64,000 bases of DNA from Epiperipatus broadwayi (lineage: Eukaryota > Onychophora > Udeonychophora > Euonychophora > Peripatidae). The notes under the pieces are model-generated. The model was not told the DNA's origin. It was given only the letters and a program-made list of their open reading frames with translations, and ran no database searches. Every line of letters starts with the position of its first letter. The stretch's first letter is position 1. The stretch spans positions 5,311,594 to 5,375,593 of the forward strand of contig JAQFVV010012416.1 in the NCBI GenBank assembly GCA_028023455.1, in the 5' to 3' direction. A program made the translations under genes and the position numbers. This document shows positions 11,207 through 23,162 of this stretch, one piece after another.

Positions 11207-12429
11207 TAAAAGAAAAAGCAAAAAATAAAAAAACTTTTTTTTTAAAAAAAATTAAACCTTTCTAAGATAATAAAAAAATACACAATTATTGTAACCATGA
11301 ATTATAAGAATTAAAAAAGAGAAAAAAAATATTCTTTAATAAAAAAAATGTTGATTTAATTTTAAAAAAACTATCCATGTGGATAAATATTGCATCAAAG
11401 TGATTTATCAATGACAGATAACTGAAAATGTCAATTTACAAAAATTATAGATATGAATATCTGAAACATGAATTTGGGCTCTAAATTCAACACCAAAAAA
11501 AAAATGATGAATACCAAAAAAAATAAACAATATGCATATTCAAAGAAATGAGCATTCACCATAGTTTTTAAGTTCGCTTTTGAATCTCTATTTGAGATAT
11601 TTTAATATGTTTTGATGCAACTTACCATATTGAAAAGATTCAAAATATCTAATGGTTCATTGGGTCAAATAATAAGCTTCATCAGAGAATGTAAATAATG
11701 TGTTTCTCTGTAGTATTTGGTTTTAAAATTTGTTTCTGATTAAATATGTGAAATACATGATGAGTTATTTCTTAATGCAGTTTGACTGAAGTACAAATAA
11801 TGACCTTATCTAGTTCAAAATTATTGCCATTAATATTTATAACAAATCTCATAGTGTGTTTTCTATATATTTTTCAGTTTTATAATCATTGTATATGTTT
11901 TTGTCAAGTATTTCAATTTTTGGACAACAAACAAAATATGATCTAAAACAAAAACATATTTCAATAAAATTAGTCTATATTAATACAGTCTCTTGATCAC
12001 TAGCCATTATTAAAATTATAGTAACACTAAAAGTCTACAAATATAAAGAAATATATAAAGGTTATTATTATTAAGTGAAAGTGTAAAAAGTGGCATTAAA
12101 AATGAAAGTGTTATAAAAATAATAAAGCATTATAAAAATATATTTGCCAACGTAAATAGTGAATAATAATAAAAAAAGGTGTTATTACAGAAAACAAAAA
12201 TATTAATAAGGCTGGGTATTGTAAAAAATTAAAAGTGAAAAAACCTTAGTATGAAAATGAAATAGTGAGGTTGAATGTAAGAGCATCATTGTATAGAAAT
12301 TAGCATCTCCATTCACAATACTCATGATCTGATCACAAGATGACTGACTTAACATTTTAATCATCCCATCTAACTATCTAATTATTAGGTGACAATTGGA
12401 TATCTTTCTATTTTTGGGTGAAGAGTAAA
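11207..12429. other. AT-rich non-coding stretch
   Basis: Nothing supportable beyond low-complexity A runs (11220-11350, 11495-11525). Confidence 0.5.
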
Positions 12430-12535
12430 AGTTCCAAGTTATTAAAACTAGTATGTAACCTTAAGACTATGCACCCAGATGCGACAACAGTAGGGACCTC
12501 TACAAATCTTAAGGTTATAACCTTAATATTTTTAA
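12430..12535 (+). repeat. Fragment of palindromic MITE (family of 45540-45793)
   Basis: TATGTAACCTTAAGACTATGC, then GCGACAACAGTAGGGACCTC (two adjacent motifs) and AAGGTTATAACCTTAATA. These match one arm of the 45.6-kb element with substitutions. Confidence 0.55.
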
Positions 12536-12599
12536 TTAAAACTTTAAAACTAGTATGATAAAATTTCTCACACTGAGTGTAAAAATAAAGTAAAATATG

Positions 12600-12832
12600 A
12601 TACTGTTTTCACCATGAGTGATATTGAATATTTAAATACAAGTATATTACATATACTTTTAAGCTAGGTGTAATTATAGGGGTTTGAACCCAGATTTTCA
12701 AGCTCCTTTTTGTCATCCACTCCAGAGTTTATACAACTGATGCACATGATCACATTCATGTGGAAAAGTTTCATAATTTCTAATATACATATGTTTTGCT
12801 GAACCAGCATTCATCAGTTAGTCCAGATCACA
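12600..12832 (-). repeat. Hammerhead repeat, minus copy (HH4)
   Basis: Reverse copy. Its tRNA-B-box-like end (ggggtttgaaccc, 12679) is followed outward by a TAATTACACCTAGCTTAAAA-type stretch that forms the head of the next unit in other copies, suggesting a tandem junction. In the ribozyme, CTGATGA survives but GAAA is damaged by a deletion. Confidence 0.75.
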
Positions 12833-12925
12833 GTCCTTTTCACATGTATGTGGTCATGTGTATCAATTGTATAAGATGAAGTGGATGACAAAAGGGAGCT
12901 TGAAAGTCTGGATTCAAACCTCTAT
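12833..12925 (+). repeat. Hammerhead repeat, plus 3' end (HH5)
   Basis: Starts abruptly at CTTTTCACATGTATGTGGTC and ends in GGATTCAAACCTC. It abuts HH4 head to head with no spacer, giving an inverted pair. Confidence 0.75.
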
Positions 12926-13321
12926 AAATACATTAACAATATTATAATGCAGTCATATTCCTGTGGGTATTACACACAGGATTAATCTTAATTATACTTT
13001 TTAGATTGCACATGCCAAAATAACACCACATATTTAGAAGTTTAGTATTATCAAAATGATAAAAATAAGTTGAGGCTAAAGAAAGAACGCTTTAAAAAAT
13101 GGAAGAAAAGGGTATGTGGAAGATGTGGAAGTTTTTAAAAACGTTGAGAAAAGATATTTAAAAAGAAAAAAAAAATTAAGAAATTTGAGAGCTACTTTAA
13201 ATAGTTTCTTGATAAAAACAAAAAAAATAATGGTCTTATAAATAATTAATATAATAAAGATATGCTAATTTAATTCTTGGAATGCACTTCATAAAATATA
13301 CATGTGTTAATGTACACTAAT

Positions 13322-13640
13322 GGTGACTGTCACCTTCAAAGTAGTCCCCTTGCACATCTATACACTGATTAAAATGGCATCCCTATAACTGGAAGTTTAC
13401 CTGGATCTCGTTTTCAGGAATACCATTAAACAGCTGTCTCACATTCTTTTGGATATCAGTTATAATAAAAAATATTTGTTCTTTCAGTGCAATTTTTAAA
13501 TTTAGAAATAAACAAAAATTACAGAAGCTAAATCAGATGAATAGGTAGTGTCATCTAGTTGTGTAATTGATTTTTGGCCAAAAAGCTTCTCACAATAAGT
13601 GCACTGTGGCCCATTTTTTATACCAAAGCATACACACATA
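13322..13640 (-). pseudogene. mariner transposase C-terminus (pseudogene)
   Basis: The minus strand translates to LFGQKSITQLDDTTYSSDLA, a decayed form of the mariner LAxxSxxxLDHPPYSPDLAPCD block. LNLKIALKEQIFF, TDIQKNVRQLFNGIPENEIQ and finally CIDVQGDYFEGD follow, the highly recognisable mariner C-terminus. The third catalytic Asp region (PCDFFLF) is destroyed, and there is a stop before GCHFNQC. Only the last third of the gene is present. Such enzymes insert at TA dinucleotides. Confidence 0.85.
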
Positions 13641-14680
13641 TATTTATTATCTTCTCAATGGCTAACAACTACCTCTAACAGCAGCTTAAAATTTACATAC
13701 ATGTTAATTTAAACATGTTCAAACATGAAAGTCAATACTCATGTGATTTCAATGCAATTTGGTCATAGTTGATATCTCATGGCCATTCCAGGAATTAAAT
13801 TATCACACCTCACATATACAATTTTTGAGAGGAAGAGACCCATTATATCAATTTTTAATTGCGATTTCTTATTGACTTAAACTTAGTAATGATTGTGATT
13901 GAGTACATTTGTGGGATATAATAATATATAAATATACATCTGATGAACCAGAGGGTGAACAAAATGAAAGTCGTAGGAAACTTTGAAAAATGTTAGTAAG
14001 TAAAAAGAGAATGACCCAGAATCTGATGAGGAAGTATCATATATTCTGTCTCTAGTAAACTGTAAAGAAAGGCATTGACTTAATACGAAGTCTATCTTCT
14101 CTGTGGCACATCAAACATGTTGGATCTCCTCGTGTAAAGAATTGTCTTTATCTTAGAAAAGATACATTTGGTAGAGCATTAAGATTTAATTTGTTTTAAT
14201 AATTAGAATATTTAGGTTCTAATGACTAGAATATGAAATGATAAAATTCGAATTACTATCAATGATCCACCAAGTGTATCTCAAGAGATACTGCTGAACA
14301 TAATTTAAACACCTTCCAGTATTGATATTCTTCTATGCAAAAAGAGAAGAAATTTGGTTACTTTTATTTTAGTAAAAAATATAATTAGTTTGAGAATAGA
14401 TGAGGTCTATATATCTATAGTACTAAAGTGTATGATTCAATACTTGACCAAGACCATTGATCCAGAAGACAGCTACAAAATATGTAGCACTTAGTAAATA
14501 TAATATTTTTAAAGTAATAATATTCATATGCAGATACTATAAAAATCTTTTAATAAGTCACACTCACTAAACTTTTAAATAATGCTCTTTTCAATGTACT
14601 AATCAAATTGAAAATGAATTGTTAAAAGTGGAAATCTTTTATAAGTCTATTAAAATGATTTACAGAAAATCTAAATTTAA

Positions 14681-14845
14681 TTAGAGGGGATTTAAATCCA
14701 GACTTTCAATCTCCTTCTAGTCATCTATTCTATCTTATATAACCAATGCCCCTGACCACATACATGCAAAAAAAGATAAATGATCTCCAATATACATATT
14801 TCATGCTGAACCAGCACTCATCAGTTTATCTGGATCATCATCTCC

Positions 14846-14866
<21 letters not shown>
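14681..14866 (-). repeat. Hammerhead repeat, minus copy (HH6)
   Basis: Reverse copy from the B-box-like end (gatttaaatcc) to a CA microsatellite that marks the 5' side of the ribozyme in many copies (CCCACACACACAC, TATATA). The ribozyme itself is listed at 14780-14842. Confidence 0.8.
14780..14842 (-). ncRNA. Hammerhead ribozyme, core intact (HH6)
   Basis: On the minus strand CTGATGAG (14817-14824) is followed by stem II GTGCTG-GTT-CAGCAT, then GAAA, then a 3-bp stem III (ATA/TAT with a 2-nt loop) ending in the cleavage triplet ATA, then TTGGAGATC. All universal core bases (CUGANGA...GAAA...UH) are present. Stem I is weakened: CCAA has become TAAA, although the outer GATC/GATC pairing remains. 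Type I topology with a very short stem III is that of PLE and retrozyme hammerheads, which work best as dimers. Confidence 0.6.
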
Positions 14867-14877
<11 letters not shown>

Positions 14878-14878
14878 A
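14848..14878. repeat. (CA)n(TA)n microsatellite
   Basis: Simple repeat linking the inverted copies HH6 and HH7. Confidence 0.9.
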
Positions 14879-14885
14879 TCAGAGC

Positions 14886-15060
14886 TCATTTGCATGAAAT
14901 ATGTATATTGGAGATCATTTATCTTTTTCACATGTATGTGGTTAGGTGTATCGGTTGTATAAAATAGATTGGATGACCAAAGGGATCTTAAAAGTCTGGG
15001 TTCAAACCCCCTTTTATTACATCTATCTTAAAGTATATATGCTATACATGTATTTAAATA
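14886..15060 (+). repeat. Hammerhead repeat, plus copy lacking CTGATGAG (HH7)
   Basis: Starts inside the ribozyme (GCATGAAATATGTATATTGG) and runs through the GGGTTCAAACCCCC end into TTACATCTATCTTAAAGTAT and TGTATTTAAATATTA, the head of another unit. The tail-to-head junction implies a tandem source. Inverted relative to HH6. Confidence 0.75.
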
Positions 15061-15865
15061 TTAGAAAATCTAAATTGTAAAAGAACTCGTGATTTTTATT
15101 ACTTCCCAAATATAAAATTTTAATACTCTGTTATCTAGTTATCTGCCTTCAAGCAGAAAACTTAACATACATATATAATATACATAAAAATTTAAAACGC
15201 ACACTCATATTTGTAAATTACATGATAATGAAATAGCAACACTAACATAGAATATGATAACATCTAAAGAAATAAGTGCAATAAACTGTTGTATATTTAA
15301 ATAATGGTTAAAAGATCACCCACAATAAATTATACCAATTAATACGGCCAGCACACTGCAAATTTCATATTCAGATAAATGTTTTTAAATTTAGTTTTAA
15401 AACCGACAAATTATTACATGTCAAACATTAATCACGCAAGCCCCACCTTCAAAATAATGTTTAATATATACAATTTCTTTGTAATAAAAACAAGTAATAG
15501 AATGCCTGCTAATATTGATTTAGGTAAAAATGTAAAATAAAGGTATTGTTTTTCACTTCTTGCTTAATATAATATTTGCAAAATAATAAACAATATCTTT
15601 AAAAAAAAACCAAGGATAGTAAAATAAGCAAAAACATTTATATGATATATTAGGCTTTCAAAAAATATAGTTGGACTTGTAGATATAGGCAATTATAAAA
15701 TGTTGAGTAATAAGAATAATGAAATAAGATTTAAAGAGAGGAAGAGAGATTACAAAAATGCATGTTGTAATAAGAAATTGCAAATAGAAAAGATCAATTT
15801 TTTTAATAGTAGAAAAATAGATTAAGTAAGAATGAAATTTTAAATAGGCTATTATTAACATCATT

Positions 15866-15905
15866 ATTATTATTGTTATTATTATTAATAATAATAAGAA
15901 GAAAA
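15866..15905. repeat. (ATT)n microsatellite
   Basis: TTATTATTATTG followed by a TAATAATAATAAGAAG-type run; imperfect. Confidence 0.8.
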
Positions 15906-15956
15906 GAAATATAAAAAAAAGAAAAATAAGAAATAAAAGAATAAGACAGAGTCATT

Positions 15957-17035
15957 TCAATTTTTGCTCCAAAAGACATCGTAGGGCTTATTTTCAGATA
16001 TCTTATTTTTTCATGTACAAAGGTCTACATTTATTCAAGTACAGAAATGTACATTTATTCAAGTATTTCTTCTCTTTACAAAAAGCTGACAGATTCTTAA
16101 CCAGGAACCCCCACAATTACTTTCTTGTACTTACCAAAATAGCTCTTTCTTTTTGCACCCATCTTATCTGGTAATCATAACATTATTCCATTTAAATTTA
16201 TCTTTAAATAAAGTGTAAATTGAAGACTTGCAAGATAGGAGTAGTAACAAAAATAATTCACATGATCACCATTTCTTATGTTTGCTCATAACTGTTATTA
16301 AAACAGGAAAAATTCTCCATACAGTAGTGGTACTACTATATGGAGAATTTTGCCTGTTTTAATAACAAAAATAATTACAGTTAAAAGTGGTTTGTCCACA
16401 CAAAAACAACAAAAAATAGAGACACAAAAATTCAGAAAATGGTTCTGTATTGTTTTTAAAAACTTCTTTTAGGAGAAAGATTGATGATTTCACATAAGCT
16501 AAACTTTGATTATTAAAATCACTTCTGTTATTTTAATAATTTAATAATCTTTTAAGAAGAAAAAAAATATTTAAGAAATCAAACTATTTTTTCTTTTATT
16601 TTGAATATTTAAAAGCTACTATGATGAAACTCTAAAACTAAATCAAGCATTCTAAATCTAAGTATTAAATAAAATAAATACTTAAAAAATATATAAATGA
16701 AATTATACATTGTCCAATATACTGACTTGTGTCAAATAAATTGTTTCTATACAGGTAGAATTATGTTAGTTGAAAATGATTAACATGAAAACACAAAAGA
16801 ACCATATAATTTGTATTACCATTTATCTAAAGCATTAATGTCAAAAAATATTGTTTATTTATACATTTATTACTTTATAATTCAATATGTCCATTGTGGG
16901 TATCAATGAGCTGATGATGTTAACTAAAGCTTATATTTTGGGTAGGGCTCACATTATAAGCATCCAGAAAAATACATGCTAGGGCTTATTTTCTAGTTAG
17001 ATCTTATTTTCAGGAAAACACAGCTAAGAAATAGA
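15957..17035. mobile_element. DNA-transposon relic with TAGGGCTTATTTTC ends
   Basis: The left part has TCGTAGGGCTTATTTTCAG, CATGTACAAAGGTCTACA and TTCTTGTACTTACC. The right part has TATGTCCATTGTGGGTATCA, GGGCTTATTTTC and AGATCTTATTTTCAGGAAAA. These motifs recur in dispersed animal DNA transposons known to me by pattern, not by name. The middle is replaced by the palindrome 16243-16367. No transposase frame survives. Confidence 0.35.
16243..16367. repeat. Long palindrome formed by MITE-M ends
   Basis: TGTTATTAAAACAGG...CTCCATACAGTAGT (from 16293) is mirrored by ACTACTATATGGAG...CCTGTTTTAATAACA (to 16367), with a centre of only a few bases. The arms match the outermost sequence of MITE M at 43385-43455 and 44395-44450 (GCCTGTTTTA, AAGAARTGGTGATCA). 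This is an inverted junction of two MITE ends. Confidence 0.7.
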
Positions 17036-17057
17036 AGGATAAGAAGTGAAGAAGAAA

Positions 17058-17090
17058 AAAAAGTAGAATAATAATAATAAGAAGAAGAAA

Positions 17091-17149
<59 letters not shown>

Positions 17150-17275
17150 CAACAGCAGCAATAACAACAACAATAATAATAATAATAGTAATAGTAGTAG
17201 TAGCAGTATTAGCAGCAGCAGCAGCAACAACAACAACAACAACAAGAAGAAGAAGAAGCAGCAGCAGCAGCAGAA
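17058..17275. repeat. Compound trinucleotide microsatellite (ATA/ACA/GCA/GAA)
   Basis: About 215 bp of AAT, AAC, AGT, AGC and AAG triplets that grade into one another. The leucine-rich minus-strand frame across it is an artefact of the repeat. Confidence 0.95.
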
Positions 17276-17279
17276 GAAA

Positions 17280-18469
17280 TCAAATGTATAGAGAGTTTTA
17301 GTATATAGATTTGATAATAATAATAATAATTATAATTAAGTGGTTTACTTGCTCAAAATTCATAAAAAGTTTGAGCATGGAAAATTATAGGGCCAATGAT
17401 CCATGCATCTTGCATCTATTCTACTATTACAGTAAACTATATAGATGATAGATTTGAGGATAAAAGTTCAAAATATTGTATATTTAAAAATAATGATCAA
17501 GAATAAAGATTTATGTAAATAAAAATGTTTGAAAAAAGTTAAATTAATTCTATTTTTTGGTGGTTATGAAATTATATGAAATGGAAATATTATGAAGGTC
17601 AATAGAAAAGAGATAGAAGTTATTTTAAAAAGGATATTAAAAGAAAAAGTTGGTCCAGTGAAGAAGTAAAAAATGATTTTACTAAAGATCATACTTTATA
17701 ACTTTTATATTTTATTGTAGTATAGAAATAGGATTAAACACAACCAAGATCATTGTTCACCAGCTGTGTAGTGATTAGCATCCATACAGGTAAAAAATAA
17801 TAAAACACTATGTCTCCACAAGTATTTTTATACTTATTAAATGTAATTTTTTAAAATTGAGTTTTAAATAAACTAAAAAAGCCAACAATTTTCTAAGATA
17901 GCTAGAAGTTAATTTTAAAAATATTTAAAAACTTTTGTCTATGACTTTTGACTTGTAATATTAGATAAACAATGTTAGGAATAAAAAAAATTGGAGTATG
18001 CTCTTTACCTGATATTTATAAATCTCATCTGAAGTTTATAGTTTTTAAATAATATATGATTCTGTTGTTAAGAATTTATTGTATAATGTGATGAGTGTAC
18101 AATCTTCCTATCATTGTTACAAACCCAAATCTTAAGAACACTTTCTCAATCAAAATGTGTATTCTTGAGCAGCTATACTTTTTGATTAGAGGTAAAATTT
18201 TGGTTTTGAAAAAAGTTATCTGGAGTATCTGATGCTGATTTCCATGCAGTAGGCTTAAAATATGAAGTAGCACCATAGTTGTGTTTAATGATTTTATTAC
18301 TTGTTTGTGATAACAACTTTATCAAGCAGAAATTATTGAATATGATAATTACGTTAAGCTATCTGCAATAATAACAAATAATAAACTTTATTAACAAATT
18401 CTATTTAATATATTATTTATTTTTAAAACTATAAAAACTATTGTTATTTCATATTAACTATTCTCAATA
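17280..18469. other. AT-rich non-coding stretch
   Basis: No supportable gene. A possible 20-bp exon bounded by CAG and GTAAAG near 18009-18028 on the minus strand is too short to judge. Confidence 0.4.
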
Positions 18470-18577
18470 TTTTTTATTTTTTTCTTATGTCAAATGCGTT
18501 GACCGGGAAGCGAACCTGGGCCAGCTGCTTGGAAGGCAGCTAGCTATACTAACCGCTAGGCCACCAACGATTGACAA
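18470..18577 (-). mobile_element. Short tRNA-derived SINE (Gly-TCC-like head)
   Basis: The minus strand CGTTGGTGGCCTAGCGGTTA...CCGGTCAACGCA closely resembles animal tRNA-Gly(TCC). Anticodon loop CTTCCAA. Acceptor TCGTTGG/TCAACGC pairs except at position 1. A 4-bp duplication (AGCT) upstream of the anticodon arm breaks the D-arm spacing. The 3' tail TTTGACATAAG plus A-run matches the tails of the other SINEs here (ATGACACATGAG plus A-run), so I call it a SINE rather than a working tRNA gene. Confidence 0.65.
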
Positions 18578-18599
18578 GAAGTTTTTACTTATTTAATAT

Positions 18600-20640
18600 A
18601 ACCACAATACAGAAGAATTTAAGGTTGAAATACTCAAAAACAAAAGAATATTGAGAATAATTATTTCAATGTAATTAAAATATGAACAATGAATGATAAT
18701 ATAACTTTTCTAATGACAGTAATATATATTACTATATTTTGCTTATATGTATATTAATTTAGAAATTTTTATTTACAGAAAATAACTTGCTAATATATAT
18801 ATTTAATTTATGTTTCTACATCAAGTATTTATTTTTAATGAGATTCAACTCATAAAATTAATAAAATTATTTTTAATTTAAAATATCCATAATAATTTTT
18901 CAACAAATGTTTTTAAGTGCAATTTAAAATCATTCTGATATAATTTATAAAATGAGAAATATTTTAAAATTGAAGTAAACTTGGTTTATTATAACATTAA
19001 TCTAAATTATACCACTTAATTTGTTTAAATGTATATTTAATTAGTAATGGTTTGAGGAAAAATCTCCATGTTTAATTATCAGGTAATAAATTTTTCTGTC
19101 AAATATTGGATATTAATGGGCTGCGATACAAAATTAAGATAATGTACAAATGTTTCAAAATCATAATCTCATTAGCATTATATATATGTGTGTGATCGGG
19201 TATGTATGTCGGAATATAATCTAGCACTGTAATATCTCCAGGCGGTCTGAAATTGTAAAAATTTAAAATGCAAAATTGTTTTTAAAGATCATCTTCCAAT
19301 CTGAATTTGTAAAGCAATTTGAAATAATGACATATAAATTATTATCAAATAATTGTAGGTTTTCGTTGTTCAGGAGTTCACATTAGAAGTATCAGAATTG
19401 GAGTTATGATTAATGGCTTTTGAGTTCCAGGGTCTAATATTTTACCCCTGCACCAAATGAGACATGGTAGATCATTGTTACAATAGTAAAATATCAAATA
19501 ATTGAATGGTTAATCACTTATTACTTACTATTCAAGCACCAGAAAGTTTAATGTCAGTTCAGAAACCTTAAGCTCACAAGTAATCACTACCACTGCACTA
19601 AAATTGCACAGAATATTGAAATAATCAATGCAATGCAGAAAATTGGTATAAAGCAGGAATAAATGTCTTTTTAGAAACAAATTTAGTGAACAAGTATTAA
19701 TTTTGATGAATCTTGAGTTACTCTGCATTAACACAACTGAAGAGCATTACTAAAAATTATTTCAAAGACTCTCTAACAGAAATGCAATATTGATTGTTTT
19801 TTATTGCAAGTATAAATTAAGTAGACAATAGCGAAATATAATTAGATAAGCTGACATTTTTCAGAAAAAAAAGTGTGTTGCAGAAGAGGTAAAGAAACAA
19901 CATCACAATATGTCAAATAACCAGACTATAAAAGCAGCCGTGTTATATGTATTATATAGCTATTCACTTCATTACACTACTCCAGAAGCTGTTTATTGCA
20001 TGAGTGAATAATCAATGAACTCTATATGGTAGTATTGTGTCCAAATTCCCAGATACTAGTCATCAATGAAGATCACTGGAATATGTGTACTGATCTAGTA
20101 CTACCTTTACTTTTTTATCATTAAGACTTTGAATCCAAAGCCTGCATAGTTAGTTTATTACAAATAAAAGAAAATCATTTTTTCGTACTTTCCAGCAATT
20201 TTAAAATATGTATATAAATTATAAATCTAACTATGAATATTAAGCTTTTATTATTACTTTTAATAATTTGCCATTTTCAGCTGTTATTTTTAATGTCACG
20301 TGATTTGATTGCCTAACCATTTATTTATTTTTAGCTGTTTATTTCTTCTTTAACAAAACAAAAGCGTATTTATTTATAACTAATTTATTTTTTCTTTAAT
20401 TAATGAAACAAAAGCTCGAAATTTTAATTTCAGTTCTATATTTCATCAAATGCATGGAAATAATTTTAATTTTTGAATAGTATCAATTTCTTTTAAATTT
20501 TATTGTGATTTTATCTTAAATATATTAAACCCTATATATACAGCGTATTATATATTAAAATAAAAGCAATTATTTGAAGTTTAATGAATGGGGTGATAAA
20601 TATGACACGTTTAAAATCTATTAATGCTTAGTAAATTTAT
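18600..20640. other. AT-rich non-coding stretch
   Basis: Nothing convincing. TATATATGTGTGTG at 19180 is low-complexity. One E-box (CACGTG) lies at about 20296. Confidence 0.4.
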
Positions 20641-20642
20641 AC

Positions 20643-20726
20643 CTTTTGCAGTCAGGTTATCGGAAGGCAAAGAGTCAAAATATACATCATTATTAGTACT
20701 ATAATCGTTATAATCTTCAACAAACT
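20643..20726 (-). CDS. Candidate coding exon B, minus-strand gene
   Basis: 84 bp with acceptor CTATTTGTTTGTAG and donor AAAAG|GTATAAAT. Open only in the frame with 2 nt in and 1 nt out. It encodes an acidic, Tyr/Asn/Asp-rich peptide FVEDYNDYSTNNDVYFDSLP followed by SDNLTAK (SDNLT is a possible N-glycosylation site, NLT). Compositional bias toward D/Y/S in such AT-rich DNA is unlike random translation. Upstream exons A and C have the same phase, so all three join in frame. Protein family not recognised; an extracellular or disordered acidic segment is possible. Confidence 0.5.
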
Positions 20727-21192
20727 CTACAAACAAATAGGATTAGTATAATTATAAATAAATTCACTAATTTTAACATTATAATACAAAATTAAATAAT
20801 CAATATTAGAATTAAAAATTATTTGTATTAGTATTGGGGAATAGCAATAATTTGTTAGGAAGAGTTGTTAAAATCAAAATCTAGTGTCAATATTACTACT
20901 TAAAATGAACCATATTAGTAACTAATACTTCACGAAAGAAATGCAATCAATTATAAAAATGGGAGAATAACTACATGAATCAAAAATATTAAGGAAGTTT
21001 ATCTGGGTTAATTTTGTGAGTACAGTATTGCTTAATTCTAAAACAAGCAATTAAAGTTGAATAAAGGGAATGCTGTAAAAGGTATTAGTAGTAGTGATTA
21101 ATAGAGTCAAATGTCTTATTAACAATTTGGGTTTATATGGAGCTTGCAAATTTGTATGGTGGCAATACTTTTCTAAGTAATGACAAGATTTT

Positions 21193-21254
21193 TCAGTGAT
21201 AAGTAGCCCATAGTCGGCTTGCCCTCGAGTTATTCATGTTAACGGCCTTGATAG
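21193..21254 (-). CDS. Candidate terminal exon, minus strand
   Basis: After an AATAAAAG acceptor the frame with 2 nt in (same phase as exons A-C) reads IKAVNMNNSRASRLWATYH and stops at TGA (21193-21195). The surrounding sequence is less AT-rich than its neighbours. It could be an alternative last exon between A and B, or chance. The acceptor lacks a strong pyrimidine tract. Confidence 0.2.
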
Positions 21255-22658
21255 CTTTTATTAGTTGCAGAATAATATCAATAAAACAAATGCATGATAT
21301 TGATATAATGGAAGTTTCACAAAATAATGAAGACATTGTATACTTATGAGTGAGGGCTATGGTTTGTTTTTATAATATGTATGTCTTACTTTGCAATCAA
21401 TTTTTATATATGTAGTAAAATATATTTGCATAGTATTACATTGCTCACTCTAATGAAAAATAATTAAAATAATAATAATTTGGAACAGGATCTGAAATTC
21501 AGAATTCTTTATGAATCTTAATTTGATAGAAAATTACCAAAACAATGTTATAGCTTAAAACTGTGGGGAAATCAAAAAGAAAGGCTTCATCAAGATCATC
21601 TACTTCAATAAGTAATTGTTTTTTTGTTATGAGCAATCTGAACATGATAAATAACTATTAAATAATTCAAAGGATTATTTCTAAGGAGTCAAAACATGAT
21701 GTCTGAGTACCAAAGTCACACACTGAGCTTACATCCAAAGATTCTGACTTCCTGAATTTTCCACCACACCAATGCAATAAAACATACCGAAAATGATAAA
21801 ACAATGGTTATGAACTACAAATTTATAATTTAGCTATGTAGCATATTTATCATATAGATGCAAACTGTTGCTAAGTTCTTTTATGTGATTGCCAGTGTTA
21901 ACATTCCTAGTTTATAATTCATTATGCCATTATTGAGGAGGACAAATTATCACTATATAGATGATTTTTTCTAAATGATCACACTTCTATACTGGTGTGA
22001 TAAAAATGTTTTATTCTTTTGTCTTAATTTAAAAGACTTTATAATGAAGTTGTTAATATGACATCAACTGCCATACTGTGAAACAAATTCAAATCTGGGG
22101 GCTAAAGATTTTTTTTTCACGTAGCTGTGAATTCAGTCAACATTTCTATAACTAACCAAGGTAAGCATCTAGCAATATAGGTAAATTGGTATCTAAACAA
22201 TCTTCAAGACAACTGTTGATGTACTGACCAGAGAAGATACATGACTGCAACACAATCTAGACTTCACTGTTGCTTAAAAAAGATGAATTATAATCATATG
22301 ATATTTTCACGATTTATCTTCTATTAAAATCACAAGATTTGTTCATATATTTACTAAGTCAACAACCACTATCAATGCAAAAGTTGTATTGTTATTCTTT
22401 GTTTTGGAAAAGTTCTGATAGACTTACCAATCAATTTATATATCTATAATTTTCTTCAGATCATAAAACAATTAAATTTAGCTTCTACCTAAAATTTGGA
22501 CTGAAAATTGATTATCTATTTTATATTTCAATTTATAATTTTCGTTGTTTCAGCTAGAGATTGGTTTCAAATGAAAGCATTTTAGATTCCTATGCTTTAC
22601 TATAAAACCAATTCAACTTTTAGAATTCTTAAGTTATTGATTTTAATTGCATCTGAAA

Positions 22659-22730
22659 GAGGGACTTATAGTGTAGAGGTTGTGCATCAGCCTGTTATGT
22701 CTACAACCTGGGTTCAAATTGGGACTAAGA
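22659..22730 (+). tRNA. tRNA-like sequence (SINE head or pseudogene)
   Basis: GGGACTTATAGTGTAGAGGT resembles a tRNA 5' half with an A box (TAGTGTAGAGGTT), and GGGTTCAAATTGGGACT resembles a T arm with a B box. The anticodon arm is poor and the acceptor ends do not pair well. Most likely the head of an old SINE. Confidence 0.4.
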
Positions 22731-22999
22731 AAAATTTGAAAACAAAAATGTTCAAGATTCCGATCAAATTTAAATACAGTCAGATAACCAATTCAATTAG
22801 CAATCAAATATTTAATAGTAAATAGATATATAACTCATTTTGGCTAGAAAAGAAAATGAAAGTAAAAAATCACTCAAATTGCCACCATCCACAATTTGCA
22901 AACCTGTTAAGTAATGCATTCTTCTTCATTGTTTTTTTCTGAGAAAAGAAGTGTTGAAGAAGTTTTTAAAAAAAGTATTTTCATACAAGATATATTTAC

Positions 23000-23053
23000 C
23001 TGGTGTTTTGCTAATGCTTGAAATGGCTAATGGTGATTTAGTTACACCAGCAG
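23000..23053 (-). CDS. Candidate coding exon A, minus-strand gene
   Basis: 54 bp with acceptor ATTTTACTTTTAG and donor CACCAG|GTAAATA. With 2 nt in and 1 nt out it encodes AGVTKSPLAISSISKTP. Stops close one of the other frames. Joining to exon B creates a Glu codon across the junction (G + AG), and joining from exon C creates an Ala codon (G + CT). Low-complexity Ser/Pro/Thr content suggests a linker. Gene unknown. Confidence 0.5.
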
Positions 23054-23162
23054 CTAAAAGTAAAATATATAAATGGAAAAAAAATTATTATATTGCAAAA
23101 AAAATAACTTAATATACATAAATTTTAAATTGTAATAACAATAGACATTATATGTATAATTA

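Noticed and set aside
10964-11221. 85-codon ORF containing QLPYKQLSWVRFPA
   Set aside because: Reads through a tRNA-like SINE; such peptides are a known artefact of translated tRNA sequences.
17024-17245. 73-codon poly-leucine ORF on the minus strand
   Set aside because: It is the translation of a trinucleotide microsatellite.
18499-18571. Functional tRNA-Gly gene
   Set aside because: AGCT duplication disturbs the D/anticodon spacing, the first acceptor pair is mismatched, and the tail matches the SINE family.
22125-22160. 36-bp plus-strand exon (CACGTAG acceptor, CCAAG|GTAAGC donor, VNSVNISITNQ)
   Set aside because: Good splice signals but very short, and on the strand opposite to candidate exons A-C around it; no partner exon found.
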